A stretch of 64,000 bases of DNA from Papilionanthe hookeriana x Papilionanthe teres (Eukaryota; Streptophyta; Magnoliopsida; Asparagales; Orchidaceae): positions 113,251,943 to 113,315,942 of the forward strand of contig CM040429.1 of the NCBI GenBank assembly GCA_022702705.1. Reading direction: 5' to 3'. Shown in pieces: positions 37,123 to 48,085 of the stretch. The notes below the pieces were generated by a model that did no database searches, was not told the origin of the DNA, and saw only the letters and a program-made list of their open reading frames with translations. The position numbers and the translations under genes are program-made. The first letter of the stretch is position 1, and the number at the start of each line of letters is the position of its first letter.

Positions 37123-37429
37123 TCTTTTCAATATTTCTAGTATTATTTTAAGTCCAAGAGAATTTAATTATACAAATGAATTAATCGTCAGGAGTTCAGG
37201 TTTTGTTATCTTGCTCAGTGAACTAGGACATTTGAATATCCTATAAGTGAAGTAACACTTCACTTAACGCTCCGTTTAGGAGTTATGACAACAAAAGCTT
37301 TCGAGGGCACATGGATGTTCAAGTGATTTGTGATTTAATTTAATTTCAATTAATGGGTTTAAGTTTGGAATAGTGTTCAAGTTGTTTTAGATTTATTTTT
37401 GAATTCTTTATGTCTTAGGTGATGTTATT

Positions 37430-37980
37430 TTTAATTCAATTTAATCTAATTTAATTTTAATTTGATTTAATTTAGTTTAATTTTAATTTTAATTTAATTT
37501 ATTTAATTTACTTTAATTTTAATTTTAACTTGGTTTTATTTTTTTATTTAATTTAATTTAATTTAATATGATTTGATTTAATTTAATTTAATTTAATTTA
37601 ATTTAATTTAATTTAATTTAATTTAATTTAATTTAATTTAATATGTTTTAATATAATTTAATTTAATTTAATTTAATGTGTTTTAATTTAATTTAATTTA
37701 ATTTAATTTAATTTTAGATTTTAATTTAATTTAATTTAATTTAATTTTAATTTTTAATTTAATTTAATTTAATTTAAACTTTAATTTTAATTTATTTTTT
37801 ATTTTAGATTTTAATTTAATTTAAATTTTAATTTAATTTTATTTTTAATATTAATTTAATATTTTATTTTTTATGTTTTAAAAATGATTTAATTTTAATT
37901 GTTAAAGTATTAATTTAATTGAAATTTTAAAAGGATTTAATTTAAATAATTTAACTTTAATTTAATTTAATGATTAAGTT
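37430..37980. repeat. (TTTAA)n microsatellite expansion
   Basis: Long runs of TTTAA/AATTT, most regular at 37,570-37,780, degrade outward into TTTTAATTT variants. The other X copies lack the expansion, so it arose in this copy. Confidence 0.9.
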
Positions 37981-38382
37981 TTTTAGCATTTTAAATCTTG
38001 AATTTGGACTATCATTTTAATTGGGTATTAAATATTATTGAGGTGATTAATTTAGGGATTCTTGAATTAAAGAACAAATCTCTTCCAAATAACATCCCTA
38101 TTTTAATAATAATTCCAATTTTTTATTATTCTTCCAAATTTAACTAATTATGTAATTAAGGTTTTATTTTAATTATTTTTAAATTTATTTGGTAGGTTTC
38201 TACCCTTTAATTATTTAAATTTCAATCATCCAAATCAGATTAGGATCAAATCTTTTACTCTTTCATTTTATTAAGCCTAAAGTTTTAATTAAGGGTTAAA
38301 ATTTTAATTACCATTTTGCCCTTCAAGCTTAATAATTTCATAACTCACTAAATTGAGCTTAAATGAATTTGAAATTTTTATG

Positions 38383-38484
38383 TGACTTCACTCATATGTC
38401 AATAAAGACATTAGAGGAGAAAATGTGATTTATTTGACTTCACTCATATGTCAATAAAGACATTAGAGGAGAAAATGTGATTTT
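38383..38484. repeat. 52-bp tandem duplication
   Basis: TGACTTCACTCATATGTC begins at 38,383 and again at 38,435. The two copies are nearly identical over the unit, so the duplication is recent. Confidence 0.85.
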
Positions 38485-41400
38485 TCTGTATTTAATTTAT
38501 TTATGTAATTATTTTTTGTAGAAAATAGAGAATTCCAGGGAAAATTCAATAACATGACCAAGGGAAAGTTTTTGTCCTTAAGAAAATTATGGGACATTCC
38601 TAATGACCAGAGGACCACTTGGACCAATTTTGGTGATTTTTTTGAATTATATTCTTTTTATTATAATTATTTCAAGTTTTGGAGTATTAATTAATTTAAA
38701 AATAAAATAAAGGTTGAAAAATGAATTTTATATTTTTCAAAAATATCTCTGATATCAAGGAAATCAGAGAATCAATTTTTATAATTTTCTGATTTTTCTT
38801 TGATTTATTAGAATTATTTTAGTGGAAATGCTAGAAAATACAATTTTTTTTTAATTTTAAAATTACCTTAGGGCTTTAAAATTTAATATCTCATCATAGA
38901 GACTTAAGAAAAATATGGGATTTGTTCCTAAGTGATTAAAATTTAAAATGTGACATTTTGGTGAATTTTATTATTTTTGTGATTTTTATTATTTTTTAAT
39001 TATTAAAAATATTAAAATAATGCAAAAAATCAACTTTTTTAGAAAATTCCAATTTTAATTTTCCTAAATTCCCCTGATATCAGAGAGGCTCCAAAACCAA
39101 TTTAGTGAATTTTTGAAAAGTATTTTGAAAGTTATGAATTTTTTAAGTTTAATTTTGGCTAAATGGCTTAATCAACCCATTTGATAGGGCTAACCAAGTC
39201 CAATTGACTTCAAACTTTTATGGTGGATTCCTCTAATCTAAAAGTCTGTGGAGAATTGATTTCAAGTCAATTTGATGTGTGATTAGCTCTAATTAATTAA
39301 AGCTCCATTTTGGGTGTTTAAGCCGATTAGGGTTACTACGAGTGAATTAACTCAAAACCTATTTTTCTCTAGGGTCCTCTAGTCATAATAAACATCACCA
39401 AATATTCCTAGAATTTATTTCACAATATGCTAATTATTGGAATTAAAATACTCAGAATAGTGACCTAGAATTGAAAAATCAGTAACTCCTCATAGGGATG
39501 GACTCTGACTTTGGAAAATTCAGGGAATGTTCCCAAATTCAGAGGCTTCAAAAGCCCTATGGTCTCATGCCATGGTGAATTGTATACATGCATGGAGAAT
39601 TAAAAATGTGCAGAGAGTAAATAAATTATTAAAAATCAAATACTCAATGAAATTAAATGATTTCTTTTCCACATTATTCTCCTCTCGTTCACTCGAGCAA
39701 GAGGATATTTTTATTTTATTTTTCTGATTTTCCTACACAAAGTTATGCATTTTTGAAGTTTAGGGAATTAAATAAATAGAAAAATAGCCTAATTTCCTAC
39801 TTATCCAAGCGGCGCCAGCTCAACCTAGGCATCTCCGAAACTCCACGCGTCGTCTCCTGATTCAGCGCCGCCATCTGACTGGGATGCCACGCGGCCCGCG
39901 GTTCATGTTCCATTGCTCCGTCTGGCGCGATCCTGGCCATCTGCTCGATACACGTGCAATCCGACGGCTCCTGGTCATCGTCTACGACTGGTGTGCACCC
40001 ATGACCGTCAACCTTCTAACCCTAATTTCTCACTCGATTCTCAACGGATTTTTGTGTTCTTATGCTCTATGGATTCGTCTTGAGGAGAAGAACACATCCA
40101 TACGGTAAACATGTATTGAAATTGACTCAAATTAAATAGAGAATCTCTGTAAGCTCTGCGAGAAGAGTGAGTCCATACCTTTGCTCAGAGAAGTGAAGCT
40201 TCGATATGAGAGTTGTGTCACCTTCGATTGGGTCCAAGCAAGCTCCAGATGAAGTCCCTTGGCACAGTGAATTGTCTAGGTAAGATTTCGACCAAGCCCG
40301 ATCACAAAGCTTGGAGAGCTGGAAGCAATGGCTGGCTCTGGTGAGGGGGCTTTTGCTGGTAAACTTCTTCTCTTGGTCTGGTGAAGGTGTAGGACCAATC
40401 AATTTGGGGATTGGTCCATTGTGAAGAAGTGTCCTGGTTTTTATCTTGAAATTTGAACTCAAAATTGAGCTCAGCTGGAGGGAATTAGAGTCGGAATCCG
40501 GTGGGAATCAAATGCTCTATGTGTGGAGAGTGGTCTGGAATGATTTTGGCAGAGTTTCCTTAAGGTTGGTTCAGCACCTCTTCCATGGCCGAGAGGGGTT
40601 GTGTTTAATTAGCAGAGGCTGGAGAGCCTCCCAGGGGGAGTTAGGGACTGGGATCAGCTGCTCTTAGCAAGGGAAGAACAGCTGCAATGGCCACTAGGCA
40701 TGGGGCAACTCAGCAAGGGAGAATTTCAATGTTGGCTCACATGTGAGCTCTCGGGTGTGGTGTTTTCCGGCGATCCAGGCGGCTGGCCGGCAGGCATGGG
40801 TCACCCTCAGGTTCAGGTGGGTCAGGGTTGGAGGTTTGTGCGGTCGATTGAGCTTTGCCATGTGTCAAAGGCTTGGATTAAAATGGCATGGGGAAGGCCA
40901 ATTTTGGCTTGATTTGGGTCAACCCATCATTTTGGGCTTGGTTCACCCTTCAAGGTGGCTTTGGGTGTTGTGGGGAGTCAAAGGAATCAGCTGGTTTGGC
41001 ATGGAGAAGTCCTTATCCAAATATATTTGGATTAAATTTGGGTTAAGATGAAACATGTTTAAGGCTAATGACTTTTAGGAGGTGCTTAAAGGACCTCCTC
41101 CTTTTGACATTTAAGGAGGGTTGACAACTTAGAGATCCTCATGGCTTGCCAATGGCTTGCATGTGGCTTCATGGCTCCATGTGGCTTGGGAAAAGATTGG
41201 GTCAATTTCATAAAAAGGGATTTTATGGATTTTGACATTTTGATGGAAATTGTTATGGGGCTTGATTTGGAATTGTTTAATTGATAAATTAGGACTTTAG
41301 GAATGATTTTAAATTGAATGTGTAATGAAGGAAAGTGTCATGTGGGCTTTAGATTGATTTGGGTTTTTGAATTTGATGGAAGTGGGCTTTCAGGAAGGTT

Positions 41401-42714
41401 TAAGGGAGTGGGCCTTTAGGTTTAAGAATGAATTCATGGATGGGAATTTTGTAGAAGTTTGGGCCAAATAATTGTTGGGTTTGGTTTAGGGATATGTCAT
41501 GAGTGGTTTGAAACAAACTTGAGGTGGTTTGGGTTTGATTTGGGTTGGATTTGGGCCTCTTTGGTAAATGGGCCAATGTAGGTCAAATTGGGCTAACTTG
41601 GGCCAATGTTGGGCTAGAGTTGAAATTGATGTAAAATTAATGTTGGGAAATGTTTATGGGAATGTTTCAAAGAGGTTTTGACTTTGGTTGGGTTTTGATT
41701 TTGGGGTTAATTGGAGTTGAATTGGGTGAGTTTGAGCTAAGTTTGGGTCATGGGTCCAAATTGGGCTTTAAGGTCAAAAGCGAAATTGGATTCAAATGTC
41801 TATCAAATTGGGCTTGAATTTGGTCTAGATTGGTTTTGGGGATGTTTAATTGAAGTTTAGAATTGAATTGGACCAGAATTTGGGTCAATTGGGTAGGTTT
41901 GGTTTGACATTGGGTTCACTTTGGGTTAAAATGGGTCAAATTGGGGATTTTGACAAAAGTGGGGTAAAGTGACAAAATTGGCCCATGGTGTAGTTGAACA
42001 AAATGAAATTAGGAATAGTTGGGATTTTCTGGAATTTTCTAGGAATTTTCTGAATTTTTGAATTTTTTGGCTAGGAGGTGCATTTTGGGTATTTGGAGGG
42101 TATTGGGAGGTATTTTTGGAATTTTTGGTATTTTTGGCTATGAATGATCAATTTGAGTGATGTGGGAATGTTTGGGATTGGTTTTGAGGAATTTGGGTGA
42201 TTTTGGAGAATTTTGAAAAATTTGGGTAATTTCAAGGGTTTTGGGTAGGTTAGGCGGGTGTAGGGTCCCCGGGGTCAAAAATTAAAATTTTGGAAAATTG
42301 AAGATTTGGTAAATGTAAGTGGAATGAAATCATTTTGGTTGAGCCATGAAGCCATGTTAAGCCTATATGAGCCATGAGAGGACTCATTTGAGGCATTCAC
42401 TATGTTGTTCCTAACCCTCTTAGCCATGGGCTTAGGGGTTAAGGACCATCCATGTGAATCACCTTCATGAGTTAGGAGGTCAAGTTGGGTATAGGTGTGG
42501 TTTTAGGAGGTGTGTGAAAGTGTAGTGTATAAGTATAGTGTGTGTGTAAGTCAGCCCCCTTCACCAGACCAGGCCACCCAGGGCAGTCCTAAGGCCAAAG
42601 AGTCCTATAGCATCACATCCTTTAAACTTCCACATTCGATTTCAACCCTCTAGGTGATTAGGGGTCTACTATCAAGTTAGTGGAGTTTGCAGGGAGTTAA
42701 TAAGTGGTTTGAAT

Positions 42715-42960
42715 TTCTAAGTGGTGGGTCCCGATTCTAATCCTCTAGGATAGTCAAAGGAAAAGCCTAAGGCTAGATCCTAAGTACTAAAAAAGAAGGA
42801 GAGAAGTCCTCATCAAAAATGAGGTCAACAAATGGACCCCCAAAAGGTGTGGTGTGCTAACCAAGCACACCACGCGTATTGGCGTTGACCGAAAAGATCA
42901 ACAAAACCAACACAGATGTCCAAGTGACAAACTTAGGACGGAGTAGAAGAACTTCCGCTA
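42715..42960 (-). repeat. Conserved family T 3' UTR block with hairpin, copy 1
   Basis: This is the counterpart of 28,715-28,960. The perfect 10-bp inverted repeat lies at 42,849-42,873: arm GTGGTGTGCT, loop AACCA, arm AGCACACCAC. The stem is kept in both copies while the loop differs completely. It lies just downstream, in minus sense, of the 82-bp tandem array. Confidence 0.7.
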
Positions 42961-43189
42961 GGGAGTGTCAAGTATATCTCTGAGACTGGAGATTCCTGAA
43001 CTCTCGATGGGGAAAGGAAAAGGAGGTGAATCCCAAATCACATGATCTGGGGGAATTCAATTTGGATTTTGTTTTGTTTCAGTTTAAGTTTTGATGTGTA
43101 AGTTTAGATTTTAGTTTGAGTTTATATTTAGATTGAAGTTTTGTTAAAATTAATTTGAAGGGATTTGAATCTTGAAATGAAAATTGGAA

Positions 43190-44130
43190 TTTTGTGGTTT
43201 TAGATGTAACATCTTCAACCTCAAAAGAAAAATTGAATTGATTAGATTGAATCATTAAAATGAGGAGAGATCTCAGAGCAATGCGGTATTGGATGTAAAA
43301 TCCTTAACCTCAAAAGTTTGATTTTGATGTATTTCATTGCGATAGGGAAAGAACCTAAAGCAATGCAGTCTCGGATGTAAAATCCTCAACCCCAAGAATT
43401 TGATTTTGATGTATTTCATTGCGATAGGGAAATAACCTAAAGCAATGCAGTCTCGGATGTAAAATCCACAACCCCAAGAATTTGATTTTGATGCGATAGG
43501 GAAAGAACCTAAAGCAATGCAGTCTCGGATGTAAAATCCTCAACCCCAAAAGTTTGATTCTGATGTATTTCATTGCGATAGGGAAAGAACCTAAAGCAAT
43601 GCAGTCTCGGATGTAAAATCCTCAACCCCAAGAATTTGATTTTGATGTATTTCATTGCGATAGGGAAAGAACCTAAAGCAATGCACTCTCGGATGTAAAA
43701 TCCTCAACCCCAAAAGTTTGATTTTGATGTATTTCATTGCAATAGGGAAAGAACCTAAAGCAATGCAGTCTCGGATGTAAAATCCTCAACCCCAAGAATT
43801 TGATTTTGATGTATTTCATTGCAATAGGGAGAGAACCTAAAGCAATGCAGTCTCGGATGTAAAATCCTCAACCCCAAGAATTTGATTTTGATGTATTTCA
43901 TTGTGATAGAGAAAGAACCTAAAGCAATGCAGTCTCGGATGTAAAATCCTCAACCCCAAGAATTTGATTTTGATATATTTCATTGCGATAGGGAAAGAAC
44001 CTAAAGCAATGCAGTCTCGGATGTAAAATCAGACTCCAAGAATTTGATTTTGATGTATTTCATTGCGATAGGGAAAGAACCTAAAGCAATGCAGTCTCGG
44101 ATGTAAAATCCTCAACCCCAAAAGTTTGAT
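43190..44130. repeat. 82-bp minisatellite, about 11 units
   Basis: CAATGCAGTCTCGGATG recurs at 43,361, 43,443, 43,515, 43,597, 43,679, 43,761, 43,843, 43,925, 44,007 and 44,087. Spacing is 82 bp except for one 72-bp and one 80-bp unit. Units are highly similar, with more diverged ones at the left edge. Open frames through the array are a by-product of the repeat. It lies in the 3' UTR of the family T element. Confidence 0.95.
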
Positions 44131-44423
44131 TTTGAATGGTAATCGATTTTGCAAAGATTTGTAGTGTTGATTTGAAAAGTGTGGAACTTTGGTGTTTCGA
44201 GAATTTCATGAAAGTTGTAAAAGATTTTTGTGGAAAGAAACAGATTATGAGAGAATATGTAGATGCTACATATCCCATTCAAAAGAGTTGATCGAAAGTC
44301 GCTGGTTTGGATTAAATACAATTCCTCGTCACTAGATCCGAATCAAAAACCTCGTGGCTCCGTGTCAATGGAATCGACCGCTTCCATCCCGGACAAGGAG
44401 AGAGTAGAACGGATTGGATTTCA

Positions 44424-44850
44424 GATTTGGAAGGTTGAGTTTGAATTTGATTGAGATTTGATTTGAGATCTGGAAGGTTGAATTTGAATTTGATTGAGAT
44501 TTGATTTGAAATCTGGAAAGTTGAATTTGAATTTGATTGAGATTTGATTTGAAATCTGGAAAGTTGAATTTGAATTTTTGATTGAGATTTGATTTGAAAT
44601 CTGAAAAGTTGAATTTGAATTTGATTGAGATTTGATTTGAAATCTGGAAAGTTGAATTTGAATTTGATTGAGATTTGATTTGAAATCTGGAAAGTTGAAT
44701 TTGAATTTGATTGAGATTTGATTTGAAATCTAGAAAGTTGAATTTGAATTTTTGATTGAGATTTGATTTGAAATCTGGAAAGTTGAATTTGAATTTGATT
44801 GAGATTTGATTTGAAATCTGGAAAGTTGAATTTGAATTTGATTTAAAATT
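44424..44850. repeat. 43-bp minisatellite, about 10 units
   Basis: The unit is built from GAAATCTGGAAAGTTGAA and TTTGAATTTGATTGAGA and repeats every 43 bp, with a 3-bp insertion in two units. The minus-strand open frame at 44,365-44,859 is a translation of this repeat and not a gene. It is a second, distinct array between the AlkB ORF and the 82-bp array. Confidence 0.93.
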
Positions 44851-45150
44851 TGTGTTCATTTTGTTTGTCTTTTAACGATTCAAATTTGCCTTATCGTTCA
44901 TTTAATGTTCATGTGAATTTGGAATTCATCATTTTTTTTTTTAAGGAAAGTTTTCTTTTATTCTTTTTGTCTCTTTTCTGTTCTTTGTTCGAAGTTCATT
45001 TAACTTTAATGGCGTTTCCCAGTCAACTTGCACAAAAGAGGTGAAGGCTAAAAATGTGACATGGTCACTTTCATTCCAATCATGTTGAAGATACATCATA
45101 CAACTCGATCTGGAATACATCTCATACAATCCATGTAGACTCAAAGCCGA

Positions 45151-46776
45151 CTATGTATGATCTTTGTCGATCCATCCAAAAAGGTATCCGTAAAAAATCC
45201 ATGTCCGAATAGTAAGGTACATGGTCGATAACATCACCTTCCAAGCCATCCTTGGCAAGGATGCCGTATGGATGTACGTTGGAGGTGTGATATTTCCCAT
45301 GTAACTCACGGCTCGTAATGGCTGGAGGCTCTCTAACTCCGGGTCCGGTCGGAAGTGGTAAGGTGCTTTCCGGTCATCCATCCTTCTAAAAGTAGCCGAG
45401 ATCCACTTCATTGGTACTCCCGGTATGCAATGTTTAGCGACATCCGCTCCGTTGCCCTTTAGTATCATGACGGAACCTACCGGTAATGGTATCTTTGCGG
45501 CCCTCGGAACTCATCCGGGCTGCTTATCCGGAGGTCAGATCCGAACATGATATTACACTCGTTCAGAAAAGAAACTGTGTAGAAAGGTCTGACAAAGTCA
45601 TTGTGATCTATGTGTCGGGATATGCAGTCACCCTTCTTGTAAATGTTAATGATGCAACTTTTGGGTATGCAATCTGCTGGCAGTACCCTCCATGCTATCA
45701 TTCTTTTTACCATCCTTTTGATGACTAATGGCATTGGATCCACTCGGCCATGACGGAGTATCCCCGGTGGGTTTCCCTTCCCGTCTTCTGCGAAGTTGTA
45801 GCGACATCCACATTGTATTGTAATTCTCCCCTACCCTGGCATCCATCTCCGGGGTTCTGAGTAAGTGTTTTCTCTTAGGCGACCTGCTCGCCCCATTCTT
45901 TTCAAATCCTGTATGCAGTCCACGATTTGTTGTTGTTCGTATTCTGAGAACACGTCTGTATGTAGCTCGAGGCCTTCTAGTATATTGATCCTCCTGCCTC
46001 TGATTCTCTCGAAGTATTCAAAAGTTTACTTCTCGACATTATGCATTCTCTCTAGCTCGTTATCTGGAATAATCTGCAAATGGCGAGGCCTAGTGACGTA
46101 CTGTGGGATATATGGCTCAATCCCTTCGCGTTCTCCTGCATACCTCGGCTCCTCGGGGATGGTCTCCGTCGGGACATCCTCCGGGGTTGCTTCTGCAACA
46201 AGGTCATGCATTACGGTGGCTTTATCCGGTGGCGTGGCGGCCTTCCTTCTTCGATCTTCTTGAGATTTCCCCGGTCTCTTCGTTATCCTCGGAGCTGGCC
46301 TCCTTCCTTCGGGTTCTCGGCGAACCGTTATCCTTGAAGTATATGCACGCGCGTAGCTAGTCGCCTCGTCACGCCGGTCCGTTGCTAGTTTAGTTAACAT
46401 CTTGCGGATACGGCGATTTTTATTTCTTCGCCGAGTTCTTGTAAGAGTAGCTCTTCGTACTTCCCGAATTTCGTGGGCGCGGCGCCGACAAGCCCGCCCT
46501 CTATCGTAGCGACTACGGACTTGATTTTCTTGTCTTCTTCGGTGTTTGTTTTCCTTTTCTTCTTCTTGGATTGGTGGCTTGGGCCACCCACTTTCATTCT
46601 TGTCGGCCAGGCGGTTCCTCTCGGTCAGTCGGGACCCGGTCACCTTCCTCATATTGCGAGCCTGTTGGTGCGAAGTCTGAGTCAATCTCTATTATCGCTC
46701 CATCTTTCACCCTCTTTTCGTCGAGTGCAAGGCTTACGCCATTTCTAAAGTTCAGGACCAACTGCCCGTTCGACAT
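45151..46776 (-). pseudogene. AlkB-like 2OG-Fe(II) dioxygenase encoded by retrotransposon (ALKBH9/10-type)
   Basis: This extra ORF after pol spans about 541 codons from the ATG at 46,776 (MSNGQLVLNF). The N-terminal third is charged and lysine-rich (KKKKRKTNTEEDKK). From about 46,010 the product follows plant ALKBH9-type proteins: INILEGLELHTDVFSEYEQ, IVDCIQDLKRMGRAGRL, TYSEPRRWM, QCGCRYNFAEDGKGNPPGIL, then the HID iron ligands in GDCISRHIDHNDF (45,606-45,614), FYTVSFLNECNIMFG, GNGADVAKHCIP with the distal His (45,430-45,432), and FRRMDD with the 2OG-binding Arg. Damage is limited: frame changes in the N-terminal third, in-frame TAA at 46,026 and TAG near 45,838, and a frameshift near 45,485. 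Members of the host family remove N6-methyladenosine from RNA, so action on the element's own RNA is inferred. Confidence 0.9.
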
Positions 46777-46780
46777 TTCC

Positions 46781-46807
46781 CTGCGAAAAGACAAGGAAAA
46801 GGATCAG
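46781..46807 (-). promoter_or_regulatory. Probable 3' splice site before AlkB ORF
   Basis: In minus sense, CTGAT (46,807-46,803, matching the CTRAY branch-point consensus) is followed by a pyrimidine tract (CCTTTTCCTTGTCTTTTCG) and CAG ending at 46,781. The ATG of the AlkB ORF lies five bases further on. The branch A is 23 nt from the acceptor, a normal distance. I infer a spliced subgenomic mRNA, as for env genes. The donor is not identified. Confidence 0.6.
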
Positions 46808-47040
46808 GGGCTGTACTAAGAACAAGAACATTAAGAAAATGTTTATTAAAGACAGAGTTTTCTTCTTTTTTTTTATTATTACTTTTGTATTTTTTAAATT
46901 CAACAGGAATGAAATGGGAAAAGATCAGGAAAAAGATTTTGATTTGGAAGAGAAAACAAGAAAAACTTTCTTATCACGATTTTATTTATTTTAGCACATT
47001 TTTTATTATTTTTGGGTTCGGACCCAGTCATAAGTAATTA
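46808..47040 (-). other. AT-rich spacer between pol and AlkB ORF
   Basis: Noncoding sequence between the integrase end and the splice acceptor, with long A/T runs. This composition suits the 3' part of a plant intron. Confidence 0.5.
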
Positions 47041-47760
47041 CTTCACCCGTGCTTCTGGGGATGAAAAATCCATTCCTTCGAAACATCGAGTAGCGTAATA
47101 CTTTTTCAAGTATCGTCCGTTGATCGGAAGCATATGTCGTTCTCCCGGCAATTCACTAGCTGGTAGGAGCCTCCCGAGTAGATCGCCTCGACCACAAACG
47201 GTCCATCCCAAGTGGGTTCAAATTTTCCTCCTATCTTGCGGTGTGCAAGGATATGTCTTTTGAGAACGAGAAATAAGTCACCAACTTTGAAGGTTCTTGG
47301 GCGGACCAGTCTGTCATGGGCTTGAACCATCTTCTCTGAGTGGAACTGCCTCTGCCCACTTGGAAAAGTAATCTGTAGCCGCAAGAATGAAGCGATGTCC
47401 TTTTGAAGATGGTGGTTCTATTGGACCCACTATATCTATGCCCCAACATTCAAATGGCCACGACGCAATTGTCGGATGTAGCACATTTGGAGGTTGGTGT
47501 AGAACCACTCCGTGCACTTGGCATTGGTGACGGCTCTTGGCGATTTTCATGCGGTCGGTCATCATCGAGGGCCGGTAGTACCCTAGTCTTTTAATTTTCA
47601 TTTTCATCTTTGGACCCGATCGGTGAGCGCCACGAGTCCCGAATGCACCTCTTTAACAATTTCACGGGCCTCGGACCCGCTCGGGCACCTTAGCCATATT
47701 TGATCGAAAGACCTTCTATATAACGTGTTATTTATTAATGCGTAGGACGAGTTCTTTTCT
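47041..47760 (-). pseudogene. Tat/Ogre-like integrase, core deleted
   Basis: The N-terminal zinc-finger region (RLGYYRPSMMTD...CHQ/HQCQVHG style, 47,500-47,610) and the start of the catalytic core (ECWGIDIVGP, ATDYFSKWAEAVPLRE) run directly into the C-terminal region (VQAHDRLVRPRTFKVGDL, KIGGKFEPTWDGPFVVEA, about 47,180-47,340). The stretch with the second Asp and the catalytic Glu is missing, an internal deletion of perhaps 200 codons near 47,335. The end of pol reads LKKYYATRCFEGMDF near 47,090. Integrase would insert the cDNA into the genome. This copy could not. Confidence 0.85.
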
Positions 47761-48085
47761 TGATGCGATGGGCTAACGACCTATCGTCCGGTAGTTTTCC
47801 TGTTTGCGAGTAGTCCATTAATGGCTGTCGCCAATCTTCCGTGTTTTCCGTCACTTCGTTGCAACTGATTCTTCTTCTTTTTCGATTTGTGTATTGTGTC
47901 TATGTCGAGTCGTGATAGGACTCGACGTCCGTGAACCGACACTTCCATCGATTCGTCTTGCAAGCGGGCAAATTCTTTTGCGAGGCGGCTAACGCATCTG
48001 CTAAAGAGTTTTCTTTTCCGGGAATTTTGTAGATCGTTACATTCGAATTTGTTCCAACGGTTTCATGGCATACTCGGAAGTATTG
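47761..48085 (-). pseudogene. pol linker between RNase H and integrase
   Basis: Degraded coding sequence of pol. The short open frame at 47,781-47,963 (MEVSVHGRRVLSRLDIDTI, then a KSKKKKNQ-like tract) is in pol order, but I cannot assign it to a domain. Frameshifts are frequent. Confidence 0.5.

Larger units (their letters stand above)
37123..42714 (-). mobile_element. Family T long 3' UTR (X and G-rich segments)
   Basis: Noncoding sequence between the 3' LTR and the conserved hairpin block. 37,400-40,010 is the X segment and 40,700-42,700 is the segment whose plus strand is G-rich (GGGTTTGG, TTGGGCC), so the sense strand is C-rich. Tat/Ogre elements are known for a long, hypervariable, repeat-bearing region between pol and the 3' LTR, and this fits. 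Open frames at 40.4-41.1 kb lack known domains and follow the base bias. Confidence 0.6.

Noticed and set aside
40446..41051. Overlapping plus-strand open frames rich in Gly and Trp
   Set aside because: They arise from the G-rich bias of the family T 3' UTR. The equivalent region in the plus-oriented copy does not preserve them.
35312..42714. A single 7-kb LTR covering the LTR, X and G-rich segments
   Set aside because: LTRs A and B share TG...CA ends at 1.8 kb with a purine tract beyond, and no X segment remains next to copies B or C. X is better explained as the long 3' UTR typical of Tat/Ogre elements, although a longer LTR cannot be fully excluded.
43355..43573. Repeated peptide-like open frame in the 82-bp array
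   Set aside because: A by-product of the minisatellite, with no start context and no similarity.
44365..44859. A 164-codon minus-strand open frame rich in Asn, Ser, Phe and Lys
   Set aside because: It is a translation of the 43-bp minisatellite. Because 43 is not a multiple of three, the protein-level repeat is a frame-cycling artefact without a domain.
46080..46360. Plus-strand open frames over the AlkB region
   Set aside because: These are antisense shadows of the minus-strand coding sequence.
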